A stretch of DNA of 64,000 bases from Metopolophium dirhodum (lineage: Eukaryota; Arthropoda; Insecta; Hemiptera; Aphididae): assembly GCF_019925205.1 (NCBI RefSeq), contig NC_083561.1, positions 16,243,217 to 16,307,216 of the forward strand, given 5' to 3'. The notes beneath the pieces were generated by a model. It saw nothing but the letters and a program-made list of their open reading frames with translations, was not told the DNA's origin and ran no database searches. A program made the position numbers and the translations under genes. Positions 26,901 through 39,041 of this stretch are shown here, one piece after another. Each line of letters begins with the position of its first letter. The stretch's first letter is position 1.

Positions 26901-29900
26901 AGGTACTTCTACATAATTGAAAATACTCAACAATATATAATATATTATAATAGTTATAATTAGCCATTATCGTTTGTTTAAACATTTTAACAGATCCACG
27001 TGGTTACGTCCAACCTTTATTGGCCCGGAGGGGGGGAGGAGTAGGAGCTGTTCTAACAAATATTATAATATATTAAGTGCCAGTTATCACACAAAACTAA
27101 AAACTTTAACGAATATATTTATATCGCGTGTGTAATTGATATTATTGCTCACGTAGGCAATATTATATTATTTGTTAATGTTCCTATGATGATACATTTT
27201 TGTGTGTTACGTCCATATTGTTAATATGTATACGCTCGATGTAATCAGTTGTCGTCCGGGTCGCTGGACGTTGTCACCGCTTCTATTATGAAATTATCAT
27301 TTATCGCAAACATATTATTATCATTATATTTTCGACAATACATTAATAACGTTGTAATTATTACTACAACGATTGTGTGACTGTCGGGCCTATATGAGCG
27401 CGTGCGTATAGTGTCCTGCAGGCTGCATATTCTGTATTTAGGTAGCGTATAATATAGAGACATAGCGTCCAACAGTTACTGAAAACGTTTACTTCGTCGA
27501 GATAACGAACAACGACGCGTAAATTGCTAGGAAATAACTCGATTATCAAGTTTCGTCCTGCAATATAGTTTTAACGATTCAGTTCGTGTTTCCGTATCAG
27601 CTGTCGTCACCTATATTGCGGGGTAAAGGGGACCACGAAATACGTCTTGCAACATCTATTATTAATTTAAAGTTATATTCGAAGAAATATATTCTTCAAA
27701 CCCGGGTTCTTTGTTGGGATTTGTGTGGACTGTCGATCAAAGTCGGTCTGGGGTTGTGCGTAAATAATCAAATATGTAAATGCGAAATTTTGAGGGTATT
27801 GTATACAATTTGAGGCGTCATAAAAGGTTCCATTTTTATAATAATGAATGTCAAATGTAATATTAATGTTACTGAGTAATGTAATTTCTATATTAGTATC
27901 AAATATTTACTTTTTAGTGTCAGTCAAATAATAATCGATCAATAAAATATAATAATGTATGATAAGTTATTTTAATTTATACGGATTAATGTATTTCATC
28001 ATAATCATATCATTTCATTTGACGTAATGTTTTACGTTAGTCTGTTTTTAAAACCAGTCACTTATGATGATGGAAGTCAACAATTTAGTATTAGCCAGCT
28101 TATAGCCATTACCCGTAACTTGTAAGACGTAGGCACCTACGTTTCAGTAAGTTGTCTATGTACCTCTAGGTACATTCTAAATCCATAAATTGTTTTATGC
28201 CTACCAATAAAACGAATAAAAACATTTGGCTTTAATATTGCATAATGCATATTGATTGATATTATTATAGGCAGTGATGTATTGTTAATAATATTAATGG
28301 GTATACGACTTTTTCAGCTAGGAAGGTGCCAATGTAATAAACCTTATATTTAAGTAAAAAAAAAATTGTAAAAGCTGTGCAAAACCCAATGAAAAATGAT
28401 AAAGGATAGGAGCCACACATTGATGACACTTTCTATTTTTGGAAACTTAAATTCAGAAAAAATACAGACATAAAGTAAAGTAGGTACCCAGTAATGACGT
28501 AATGTATAAATGTTACCATAAACGTATATTTTGGTACTTAAAAGGTTCTTAAAATATTTTTTAAAAATCACCTAATATCTATTATTATAGAATATTTTTT
28601 TTTCGCCACTGAAAATTATAATAGCTTAACCGTATAGTCAAGCGTAGAATTGTACATTTAGAGAGCCCCCCCCCCCAAACTTAGTACATAGCTAGTATTC
28701 GAATATGTGTTTTTTAAATAATATATCGTGTTAATTTTTGTACAGAGTTGTGTCATGCGACGACAATCGATTGGGGCCAAATCGCCAACGGAGTGAGCAA
28801 CGATATCAACGTAATCAGCAATGACGAACCAGCGAAGTGCAACGGGTGCTCTAATATTGGCTGCCCGGAAGACTTGTGCTGGTCCCACGAAGCCGGTCGA
28901 TGTCAGTACGGCAAGTTGAACGGTTGCCATCCACTCTGCGCTGGCGGTTGTGACGAACCGCACTCTGCCAGGCATTGTTTTGCGTGCACTGCGTACATGC
29001 ACAAGGGCGAATGCATCCGGGAATGTCCATACGGCCTGTAAGTATAATAACAATATGGTGTCGGGAAAATCGGTTTTTCATTTTGCCATATCCGCGCGTG
29101 TATAGGTACTGATAGAGTTTGTTTTTCTGTTATATAGGTACGGCCACATCAGGTCGTGCTTGACCGCAGACGAGTGCCACAGTTTGCCGGTGACCAGAGA
29201 GGAATCGACACCGGACGATCTGAACACCCATTACATCCCGTTCGAACGCGTTTGTCGCGACGAGTGTCCGTACGGGTTCCAAGTGACGGCCGACAAAAAA
29301 AAACTGTACGGTGTGCACGAAAACGAGATCCGGACACTGTCAGCGGAACTGTAACAGTTTCAAGATCAGTGACGACATGTTGAGGAAGAATTACGAATAC
29401 CGTTTGCACACCAACTGTACAACGATCAAATCTCTGGAGATTGAAGTCAAATACGGTACCAGCGAGGACGTAGAACGTCGACTAGAAGAATACATCGGAA
29501 AAGTAGAAGTTATTTTGGATCAGTTAAAAATCATACGATCGTATTCGCTGAGTTCTTTGAATTTCTTGCGGAGCCTGTACGAAATACGTGGTGAAAATAC
29601 AGTTAATAAAATGGCTTTGGTGATACGCGGCAATAAAAATTTACAAAAACTTTGGACTACCAGTGAAAACGAAACTCGCCCAGTTAAGATATTGAACGGC
29701 ACGGTTTCTTTTCACTACAATCCAAAGTTATGTATGTCAGAAATATATAAATTTGGAAATCTGTCTACACTGCCTACATTCTCTGATATAGAAGTGTCAG
29801 TTATATCTAACGGTGATCAGTTCGCATGCACTGTTTATAATTTACAAGTAGAAACCGTTAAAATTGATTCACAGTCAATTGTGTTACAAATGCACAAACC

Positions 29901-32547
29901 TGTGGAAGCAGATAATTTGGAAAGGTTTCTTGTATATTTTATCGAAGCATCTAAATGGAATGATACTAGAGAATCAACCGATTGCGAAGATTCTAGTTGG
30001 AAAATTGATGATATAAGTTCAAAAAAAGCTTTAAATGAAACTGAAATCTTCCATGTTATTACAAATTTAGAACCAAACACAGAGTACATTTATTATGTAA
30101 AGACTTACACAATTTCTTCCAAGACAAGTATGAGTAGTATATTTCGTAATAAGACTCTTCCATCAAAGCCGTCCTCTCCCCAATACTTTAATGCTCAACC
30201 AGTGTCTAGTTCTGAAGTAGAACTGACATGGAAACCTCCTTCACATCCTCATGGAAAATTGGTCAAATACATTATCAAGGGAATTCATTTAACCGACGAC
30301 CAAGCCATGTTGGATGAACGTAGTTATTGTAGAAACAAAACATTCAATGGGAACGGCATAACACACAAATCCTCCTCATCAATTATTAAACCATCAACTG
30401 ATGACACATGTGAAAAACAGTGCGAACCACAAAAGAATATCGTTAATAATATATGCAACGATTTTGAACACGGTATAGACATAGATTTAAATTCATTGAA
30501 CAATCACAGGTATACATTTGAATCGTGCAGCAGTAACATTCTTAATATCTTTATTAATTCAAAATGTTTGGCAATGCAAAACAGCGATGACTCTGTTTTT
30601 CCAAGTATTGTAAATACTTTTATAAATGAAAACTGTACAGAAATGTGGTCAGTCAGTAATATGTTGAACAATGTTACCCATAGAGATGGTAGCTCATCTT
30701 ATTTCCAGATTCAGTTAAATGAAAATGTTACATCGTTTAATCTAAGTAACCTTAGGCATTATAGTCAATATTTACTGTCTATATTGGTTTGTAGAGAGGT
30801 TGTCAAACAAGAATTAAACCAAAGCAATATAAATTCTTGTAGTCAAGAGACGTTAATATCCTTCCGCACTTTGGAAAATAAGCAAGCAGATATTATTGAT
30901 AGCGAAACTGTACGAGATGAAATTGTGAATAATCACACAGTTAATATATTTTGGGAGTCACCAAAGCTTATAAATAGCATAATACATAGTTTTCAGTTAC
31001 ACTATAAGCGCTTGGAAGCGCCTAATTTTGTTTCTGTGTGTGTTACTATGAAGGAATACGAAAATGCTGGCCGATCATATGTCTTCAAGAATATACTGCC
31101 TGGTGTTTATCAATACAGAATCCAAGCTGTTTCATTATACGGACCTGGGCCATATACTACTGTGAAAAAATTTGATCTTCCCTATCCAGACGCATTTAAT
31201 AGTTGGCACCTTATTCTCTTAATTGTTATTTGTGGCTGTATATTAATTGTATTAACAGGTGTTATTATTCGTACACACTTTAGTCGTAAGATTTTAGAAC
31301 GCAATAACATGTTTAATCTAGCCAATAATCCTGGCTACGTTGGCATATATGTCGAGGACGATTGGGAGACACCCCGAGAAGATGTGGTTATACTGAAAAT
31401 ACTTGGTAGAGGGACATTTGGCACAGTTCACGAAGGTCTGCTAATGCCTCATTCTATACCATGTGCTGTAAAATCTGTAAGCAAGTCAAATTTTTTGAGA
31501 TATCATACAGAGTTTTTGAATGAAGCTGCCATAATGAAGAAGTTCAGTGAAGCATACCATATAGTGAAATTGCTCGGTGTAGTAACCAAGACCCACCCAC
31601 CACTACTCATAATGGAACTCATGGGCCGTGGCGATTTAAAAAGTGTATTGGTGAAGTGCAAGAATTCTGATGATCCACCTCCACCCACTAGGTAAGACTT
31701 GAATGTTATTTTTTTTTTTTTTGTAAACATTCATTAACACATTTTATGAGTATTTGTTTATATTTCAGATACATCATAATTCGTATGGCTGCACAAATAG
31801 CTGATGGTATGGCGTTCCTAGAATATAATAAATTTATTCATCGTGATTTAGCAGCCCGAAACTGTATGGTGGCTAATGATATGACAGTGAAAATTGGCGA
31901 TTTTGGTATGAGTCGACAAATATATAATGGTGATTATTATCGCAAAGGAAATAAGGGTGAAATGCCTATACGGTGGATGGCTCCTGAGAGCCTCAGTGAA
32001 GGTATATTTACCAGTCAGTCAGATGTCTGGAGTTATGGGGTCGTGATCTGGGAAATGATGACGCTGGGTGCACAACCCTACCTGGAAAAGAGCAACAATG
32101 AGGTCATGGCTCATGTGCTTGACGGCAACTTACTAAACTTGCCAATCTTCTGTCCTGATGTGTTAGCTGGTATCGTTAGACTGTGTTGGAATTGGACTGC
32201 TTCCCAACGACCAAGGTTCCTAAAAATAGTCGAAAAACTTGACCCTTATCTGGAGGATGATTTCAGGTTAATTTATTAATAATTATTCACTAATTAACAA
32301 TATTTATATATCTTGTAACTTGCTACAATACTCACTTCCTGTTTATAGATCAGTTTCGTTTTATCACACTCGCGGTTTACGCAATGAGTCGCCTGCTGAT
32401 GAATCGTTGATGTCACCGTGTACTACGTACGAAGAAGATGTAGATAACGATAGCAATAGTTTCCAAGCCGGTGTCCCTGTTGCTGTAAATAATGCGTTCC
32501 ATGCAGACAAAAACAAAATGAGTAATGGACATTTATCTCCAATGTAA
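23506..32547 (+). CDS. InR: Insulin-receptor-like receptor tyrosine kinase (five coding exons, one frame disruption)
   Basis: Joined exons: 23506-23941, 28746-29037, 29138-31691, 31769-32266, 32349-32547, about 1325 residues after allowing one extra A at 29295-29303. Order: signal peptide 1-23, L1 29-150, Cys-rich region about 165-315, L2 about 335-490, FnIII-1 about 485-583, FnIII-2 with insert 587-820, FnIII-3 825-925, membrane span 932-953, NPGY 973-976, kinase about 991-1257, short tail. This order is unique to insulin/IGF receptors, which sit in the plasma membrane, bind insulin-like peptides and signal through IRS/PI3K. Kinase residues are intact: GRGTFG 999-1004, Lys1021, Glu1038, HRD 1118-1120, DFG 1138-1140, activation-loop Tyr1146/1150/1151. 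The start is the first in-frame ATG after a stop at 23428-23430. Oddities: the frame slip, no RxRR-type cleavage site, a short juxtamembrane region and a 2.55 kb exon. Which insect InR paralogue it is cannot be told by eye. Confidence 0.95.
24024..24368. mobile_element. Short inverted-repeat element (MITE-like) in InR intron 1
   Basis: The ends TGGTTGACGGTA (left) and TGGCTGACGGTA (right, reverse complemented) match at 11 of 12. The interior is full of GGTACCGG/GGTAATACC-type words, like the element at 11762-13456. No clear target duplication is visible in the AT-rich flanks. Confidence 0.55.
24256..24279 (+). repeat. Short tandem octamer
   Basis: Three perfect copies of TATTCCAG, inside the intronic inverted-repeat element. 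Confidence 0.85.
28746..29037 (+). CDS. InR: InR coding exon 2: end of L1 and first half of the cysteine-rich region
   Basis: Acceptor TTTTTGTACAG at 28745, donor GTAAGT at 29038. The split Lys codon 146 joins exon 1 to LCHATTIDW, which matches the conserved ELCxxxTIDW of insulin receptors. Fifteen or so cysteines in the rest, in CxxxC and CxxxCxxxC spacings, form furin-like repeats. It ends two bases into Leu243. The intron that follows is only 100 bp (29038-29137). Confidence 0.95.
29138..31691 (+). CDS. InR: InR coding exon 3: Cys-rich end, L2, FnIII modules, membrane span, kinase N-lobe
   Basis: The acceptor TTATATAG precedes 29138 and the donor GTAAGA lies at 31692. The first 50 codons continue the Cys-rich region. 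At the A9 run (29295-29303) the frame moves by one base, and from 29305 the reading continues unbroken for about 796 codons. L2 shows FHYNPKLCMSEIY; many N-glycosylation sequons follow. An alpha-CT-like TFE-x4-N segment lies at residues 702-709. The exon ends inside the kinase after PPPPT, so 2.55 kb and most of the extracellular stalk lack introns. Confidence 0.93.
29295..29303 (+). other. A9 homopolymer with an apparent single-base frame slip in InR
   Basis: In the incoming frame the sequence reads ...ADKKKLYGV and reaches a TAA at 29352-29354. With eight A it reads ...ADKKNCTVCTK..., restoring the C-x2-C-x7-C-x3-C pattern that closes the Cys-rich region before L2. Everything downstream is in that second frame. 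It is either a sequencing or assembly error, a real frameshift allele, or a slippage site. Confidence 0.9.
31769..32266 (+). CDS. InR: InR coding exon 4: kinase C-lobe
   Basis: The acceptor TATTTCAG ends at 31768; the donor GTTAAT begins at 32267. It carries HRDLAARN, the DFG motif, activation-loop YxxxYY, MAPESL, DVWSYGV and the W..RP motif of the kinase C-lobe. The 77-bp intron before it splits Arg1094, so the join reads PPPPTR-YIIIRMAAQIADGM, as in other insulin receptors. Confidence 0.96.
32349..32547 (+). CDS. InR: InR coding exon 5: C-terminal tail
   Basis: The acceptor TTTATAG ends at 32348 and the frame is kept by Arg1260. SVSFYHT matches the EVSFFHS that follows the kinase in vertebrate receptors. 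The remaining tail is only about 60 acidic or polar residues and stops at TAA 32545-32547. There is no long tail with IRS-like YxxM motifs such as Drosophila InR carries. Confidence 0.93.
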
Positions 32548-32921
32548 TTTTTAGGGTCAAAAATATTTAAGTGAAAATAACGTTACCAGTAAAGTCTATT
32601 TAAAAAAATAAGTGTTTTTTGTTTGTTTTCTTTATAAATATTGTATAGACGGTCCAAACTTGTCATCTGGGTAACCGTTTTTGTAGACTTTTAATATTTC
32701 GTTGTTAACTTTTTTTTATATATAATTTAATATTTTTATGTTCTAATTTTATTAAGAATTAAAATTACATAATTTTTTTTTCGTACCACCTTACATGTAT
32801 AAACATATTGTTCTAGTTTCTAGTCAGCGCGTGGAAATCTTGTCTCTCCACCGTCTGTTTTTTCATTTTATTATTATTTTATTTTGTAATAGATTTTTAA
32901 ATGTCATTACAAAATCACTAA

Positions 32922-33751
32922 AATAAAATATATATTGCCATATAAATACTTTTTTGGAACTATCTGATTGCTGTTTAAAATATTTTTTTAATATGGTTCA
33001 AACTAATATTCCAAAAAGGTATTTAAATTTTACATGAGCATATATTTTTAAAAATATTTTTTAAGCATTAAAGTCTCAATTAAAAAAAATGCAAACATAA
33101 GACTAATATTGTCCCACAATTTTTAGAAAAATTCAGTTATATTAATTGTGTAATAGTAATATTGTTTATGATAAACATTTTTTAAAATTGTATTGTGGAC
33201 ACATTCTTTTAACAGTTTGATATATGTTCTTTAGTAAAATTATCCTTTTCCATATTTTTACTAAGATGTTCTTTAAACTAAAAAAAACTTAGCAGAATTG
33301 GATAAATCGTTGCCAAAAATGATTACTTATTATTATAATATTTTTTTCCCTTCAAACAATTAAATTAGGTAATTCAAATTATTTGAAATTAATGCACATT
33401 GCGTATATTACCTAATATTTTAGTAAGATTACATTTTGACCAATAAATTGGAGTTACATTTTTACTGATCACTATTTAAACCGTTTTAATTTACAGAGAT
33501 GATGAATATAATATTATACTATACAACTTTAAATTTTAATCTAAATTAATCTGAAAAAAGGATATTTTTTTTTTAGCCAAATGTATTATTTTATATGGTA
33601 ATCAGGTAATGTACCTATAAATAAAGTATGTATAATGTAAACAATTGAAAATTGAAAAAATATATTTTTTTTTAATATGAATTTATATTGTGGTATTTCA
33701 TAAATATTTCAATGTTGTAATTTTTATTTACATAATTTCAGAGCTAATAAA
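32922..33751 (+). terminator. Candidate polyadenylation signals for InR
   Basis: AATAAA occurs at 32922-32927, 33620-33625 and 33746-33751 downstream of the stop codon. In DNA this AT-rich such hexamers are common by chance, so which is used cannot be decided from sequence. The transposon starting at 33904 probably lies outside the transcript. Confidence 0.35.
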
Positions 33752-33903
33752 ATATACATGACCACGAGAATGATGGTTTTTTATCATAGTCATAATATAG
33801 TTGTTTTATATCTGGGTTCATGTGTACCGTCTACCCCTATAAATACGGAAATATTATTTTTCGTCTCATCTTTTAACTTTTAATAAGTAATATACATGGT
33901 ACA

Positions 33904-34881
33904 CAATGCTGTAGCCAGAGGGTGGGCATAAGGGGCACGTGCCCCACCCCCAAAATTTTTTTTGGCTTGTTTTATATTATATTATACATTTGATAAAATT
34001 TAAAAGTTAAGGCTGTCAAAAGCGAACCATTTTGTAGGGATCGGATTTAGGAAATACTGTACATCCATCGTTAGTGATCTGTGACTGATCATTAGTGTGT
34101 GTGTTGTGTGAGTTCCCCGAATACTTAATGTAATTAAAGATAAATGACGGCTAAGAGTCACGTCACTATATTTTGTGATAAAAAAAAGTTCAACTCCCAA
34201 AAAAAGGAAGAAAAATTCACCTAGTACCAAAAGCCCTATATTTTAATTTTGAAAACATATTTGAATTCCTTAATCTATTTTCTATGTTATTTAGAAAATG
34301 GATGTTTGATTTATAATATTATTTAATTAGTGTAGTACCAATTTAATTTTTTTTTTTCAAAATTCACATACTGTATTATTTACTAAAAAAAAAAATTTGC
34401 TTTTTACAAAACAGACAAAAAGTGGAGAAATTCTTATATTTTTTTGAAATTTAAATTGGACTTCTGGAAGTTTATTTTTTTCCGCTTATTGGTCTAAATG
34501 CTCAAAAAACTACCAGCTTACAACAGCCTTAATATAGTCTTGTATTTTTGTTAGTAAATTTTAATAATATTCGAACAAAAAATGGAATGTTTTGTTTACA
34601 ACACATTTTGATATAATGATAATATATTAATATACTTATATTAATGAATACATTAACCTATGGTTTACAATAATAGGCAATATTAATACATTGTTATATT
34701 AAAATATGTAGGTACCATAGTTGTTAACATAAATATAAAGTCATAAAAAGAGTAGATACACTTAATGAACAAAGGGGTCATAATTAGGTATTCTAACATT
34801 TCAAAGGCTAAAGAAAAAAATTAAGTGCCCCCCCCCCCCCACTCCCCCCAAAAAAAAAATATTTTTCTGATTACAGCACTG
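33904..34881. mobile_element. hAT-like element with an 8-bp target duplication
   Basis: It begins CAATGCTGTAGCCAG and ends, reverse complemented, CAGTGCTGTAATCAG (12 of 15 identical). The flanks carry a perfect 8-bp direct repeat ATGGTACA (33896-33903 and 34882-34889). G-rich and C-rich blocks lie just inside the two ends (GGGGCACGTGCCCC near the left; a run of 13 C at 34828-34840 near the right). No transposase frame, so it is non-autonomous. Confidence 0.8.
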
Positions 34882-35673
34882 ATGGTACAAAAGTGTAAAA
34901 TATTTAAAAAAAAAAATTCCAACTTCATAGAAATATTTTTTTTAAGGGATTCTACACTACCACTTAGAAAAAAGACCTATAATACGCATTCCAACAATCC
35001 AACGTACTGAATTAAGTTTTACTCCGATAATAATTTTGAAAACACATTTGGATTTATTATGTAATTTATATTGAATCCTACAAGTGATAAATATAAAAAG
35101 CAAATTAAAAACTTTTCCATAGACATTTCTGAAAATTCGATTTTTTTCTAAGTTTCAAGTGAGATTTTTTATTTTTAAGAATAATAAATTAAAAACAGAT
35201 CAGAGGATCCAAAGTTGACGATAAATTAAAATATTTTTTTAAATTATTATCTTTGTAAAAATCAATATTGTATAATATGACATAATATGTTGGAAATCGT
35301 TTTGGTTTGAATTACATTTGTCATTTTGCCATTTAATAATTTCGATGTTGGGCGTTTATGATACGAGTAACGAGTGTGTAACAACGCTTACCTCGTTCGC
35401 TGTCGAATGAGTTAAAATAGACTTCATAATAAACTCAAATATGTTTTCAAAATCATTATTGGAGTAAAACTCAAGTTAGTATGGAATGCGTATAGGTGTA
35501 TTTGTCTCCAAAAAAACAGTGTGGAATCCAAAAATTGTACGTTAAAAGAATCCATTTTACTCTGTTAATTGTGATATTTTCTAACAATGTAGAGAATTTC
35601 TGTCGGTTGTCTGTACGTCGCCGATTGGTCATTATATGCCCATGGTGGGTTAATTCAGTAACCATCCAAATAC

Positions 35674-36152
35674 AAAGGCTGGGCATTAACGAGTTAAAAG
35701 TTAAAATTAAGTTAAAACGTTAAGTTAATTAACTCGTTACTTTTTTTGAAAATTAACTTTTAACTTAATAAGTTACTTTTTTTTCAAGATTAATGTGTTA
35801 ACTTCAAGTTAATTTTATTTCTAAAGTATCTAAATTAAATTAATTTTCGTCTGAAGAATAATGCACATTTTTTAATGGGTTTTTACTTTGATGTATCATT
35901 TTAAATTTCCCTAGTAATTTTCTTGAGTGTAAAGAAAAACTATCTAATAAACCATATTATATGTGTCTAGAATTTTTTATTTTTGCAAATTACCAAAATT
36001 TAACTTTACACTAAGTTAAGCTACTTTTTTCCAAAGTTAACTCTTAACTTAACGAGTTAACGAAAAAAAAATACGAGTAACTTTTAACTTAACTTAACTT
36101 AATTATTTTAAAATAACTTAACTTAACGCGTTAAAAAAAATGCCCAGCCTTG
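35674..36152 (+). mobile_element. hAT-type MITE, GTTAA-rich family
   Basis: Perfect 12-bp terminal inverted repeat AAGGCTGGGCAT/ATGCCCAGCCTT plus a perfect 8-bp duplication CCAAATAC (35666-35673 and 36153-36160). The interior is built from AACTCGTTAAGTTAA-like words. At 479 bp it cannot encode a transposase. A related copy in the opposite orientation lies at 60255-60706. Confidence 0.85.
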
Positions 36153-36160
36153 CCAAATAC

Positions 36161-38041
36161 TGTATCAAAATTAATATGAGACGATGTCAAATTTGTCTCA
36201 TTCTGCCAGTCACTGTGGCGGGGGTAATTGGAAAACGGGTGGAGGTAATCGTTGCGCTAAGAGACATGACGTCTCGCCGTTCATATTTTTGTTTCATTGT
36301 ATTTTTTAGTAATTATTGTCATCAACTCAGTTATCGACCGCGACGTCGCGCTTTGTGTCATCGACCGCCATAAACTCGTTATCGTGGTTGGTTTTTAATT
36401 TACGGTGTGTTTATTTCTGGTGTGATATTGTTTAGGTACGAGTATCAATAATATTGTCATTATGCTAGATTTATTTATTTTTTCAAAGTTTCCCCGACCC
36501 CAAAGACCCCCGCCATGGCACTGTACATGTTAAACTTAAATTACACTTAACGCGTATTGTTAACGACAAAATAATCGTTTAATGTGCATTTAAATACACT
36601 TTAATTATTCAGAAAATTAATTAAAAAAGTACTTTCTATTACATTATAATATAACGACACAATGTTAAGTGTTTTTTAAAATTAATTTTATTTATACTGT
36701 CCCTCATCGTTTTGATCTTGTGGAGACTAGAATATTTGCTTCTCCTCTAAAATATATCCGTATAATTTCGAAGGAAGAGGTGGCGTGTAATTGGACACTG
36801 AGTTGTTAAGTCCTCCTTGATGTTCACTAAACTTCATGTCCCATGCGCCTACTACACTTCTCGATTCTAACTTTGTTATCACCAACTTGGTCGTCGTTTT
36901 TTTAAATGCTCATTATCAATATAATATCTTTATCGTTATTGTGAATAATTACAATAATTAATAATTATAAAGTCATGTGTGTGTCAACTGTCAAGTAATG
37001 CTGCATACGTATTAACTTATATTATATTATTTCATGTAGGTAGTAATATTCCTCAAATCATTAAATTATGAAAACTTAATTCTGTTAAAATGTATAAAGA
37101 TTATTTTTGAATTTAAATTAATTTTTATTTTCCTATTATTATATAAGTTTACGACAGTGACTCATCAAAAATATTTTGTGACCCAATTTTAGTTCGAAAC
37201 CTATAGGTTGGGAAACACTGCAGTATAGCCTATAGTTTTATTTAGATAGACTGGTTTTATGTAGTTGGGTTTAATCGTACTTTTATTTTCGTAATTTTAA
37301 AACATTAACGTGTTAGTAACTAAATTAATGATGGAATGAAATAGACACGTATTAGGTTGGTACCTACCTTGGTTATGTGACAACGGTTAAATATGTGTCA
37401 ACCGTTGACAAAAGATACTCTAAGTAAAACTCACCTAAATATATAACCGAATAGGTACCTATACTTACATTGAACAGATCGCTAAACACACAATGGAGTA
37501 ATATTTATTATTTATTATATAGTGAAAGTGTGTATATACTTCCGCACCACCATAGATATTATATAAAAATAAAAATAATAACAATGTGCAGTAGCTACAC
37601 TACCGGCTATATGCTGTGTATAAAAAGGTAGGTAGTACATATTATTATTATAACTGTGGGTTTTTTTTTTATAATGGTAGGTATATCCCCACGTAAGCCT
37701 AATCCACTTTTATTTAGTATAAACAAACACAAACATACAAAACTATAACTATAAAAATAAATAAATAAATTTAATAATGTGACTATCGTCTATCACTAAG
37801 GTTTAATATATAGTGCCTTTTATTTTTTATTTTTCACGGGTATGAACGATGGACAATAATTTTTCTATATTGTTGTATACATGGGTATAAAAAAAACATA
37901 TACCTACAACACAACCCCTACTGTTGTTTGTTGCATATATCATACTATTATAATACTAATATAGCTTAAATTATTTATGTATAATTAGAGATGTGAGTTT
38001 GTATTATACAGTATTACAGTGGTAAAATATTGTATTATACG
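36161..38041. other. Intergenic, no gene; possible stray hAT end
   Basis: AT-rich. GGTTGGGAAACACTG at 37206-37220 resembles the CAGTGTTTCCCAACC ends of hAT elements, but no partner end was found. Nothing else is supportable. Confidence 0.4.
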
Positions 38042-38704
38042 CAAAGCTGGGCAAGTTAAGGGGCCTCGGCGCCTCGCTACTGCCGTCAATTTTAGCTAAA
38101 AAGACCTAAAGTGTTGACAAAATTAAAGTTAGTTAGCGTTGTCTAATTTTGATTCTGAAAAAAAATTTGAACTCTGACAACTTGAAAAGTTGTCTATAGA
38201 TTCTACGAAGCACTTCATAAAAACTAAATTTTATATTATTGTAAACTGTAATTGAAAACTTTAAAATATGAACTTTTTCGAATCATAATTAAAATTAAAA
38301 TTAATATTAAAAACGGAAAATGTTTCGTGCGATTTACAGACATTTTTCTGCTGAATTCAAATATTTTTTTCAGAATCAAAAGCAAACAACGTTAACCAAC
38401 TTTAATTTTGTCAAAATAAATTTATGTTTTTGTAAAATTCATGTTGTGAAATTTATATGGTTATCGAGTTATTGACATGGCATGCCCTTACTAGATAGGT
38501 TTCCATGGATACCCGCATTTAATTTCACTCACACTAATAATCATTTACAACTAACACGCATATTATTATAGATCCCGGGTGGCTATGACAAGATTAGAAA
38601 TTGCCTAAATGTTGCCCCTTAAATAATGCCCGTAAAGGCCACTTAAGAGAACGCTACACCCGCTATGTGTTGTCTCGCATCTTGCAAAATATGTATAAGT
38701 ACAA

Positions 38705-39041
38705 CATAGCAAAAACGGTTTTGCGTGAGGAAGAACCGAAAAGGCTATAGTTATAACCAAGAAACGAGATTTTGACCACATAGAAAGAAGAACTTTGGCT
38801 GTGCAATGTTGTTTTAAATTTATTTTAATATCACTTATACGAAAAAAGTTCTTATTGTTTCAAAAACCATAATTGATTGTGTATTTAAAAGTTGAATAAC
38901 TTTTTTTGTAGTTCTGACATCGAAAAAATAAAAACGTAATTGCACAGCCAAAATTCTCCTTTTTATGTGGTGAAAATCTCGTTTCTTAGTTATGAATGTA
39001 GCCTTCTTGGTTCTTTCCTGCTTAAAATAGTTTTTGCTATG
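38705..39041. repeat. Long imperfect foldback (MITE-like)
   Basis: Arms of about 103 bases, 38705-38807 and 38939-39041, are reverse complements at roughly four of five positions (for instance AAGAAACGAGATTTT pairs exactly). Weaker pairing continues into the 130-base centre. The two short open frames here are by-products of the palindrome. Confidence 0.75.

Larger units (their letters stand above)
23942..28745 (+). other. InR intron 1 (4.8 kb)
   Basis: Bounded by GTGAGT and a TTTTTGTACAG acceptor. It contains a short inverted-repeat element near its 5' end and otherwise AT-rich DNA; small open frames inside match nothing. First introns of receptor genes often hold enhancers, but no specific site can be named here. 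Confidence 0.85.

Noticed and set aside
28658..29409. Antisense frames (131, 86 and 76 codons) across InR exons 2 and 3
   Set aside because: Shadows of the receptor exons; the sense strand gives the conserved cysteine-rich domain with correct splice sites.
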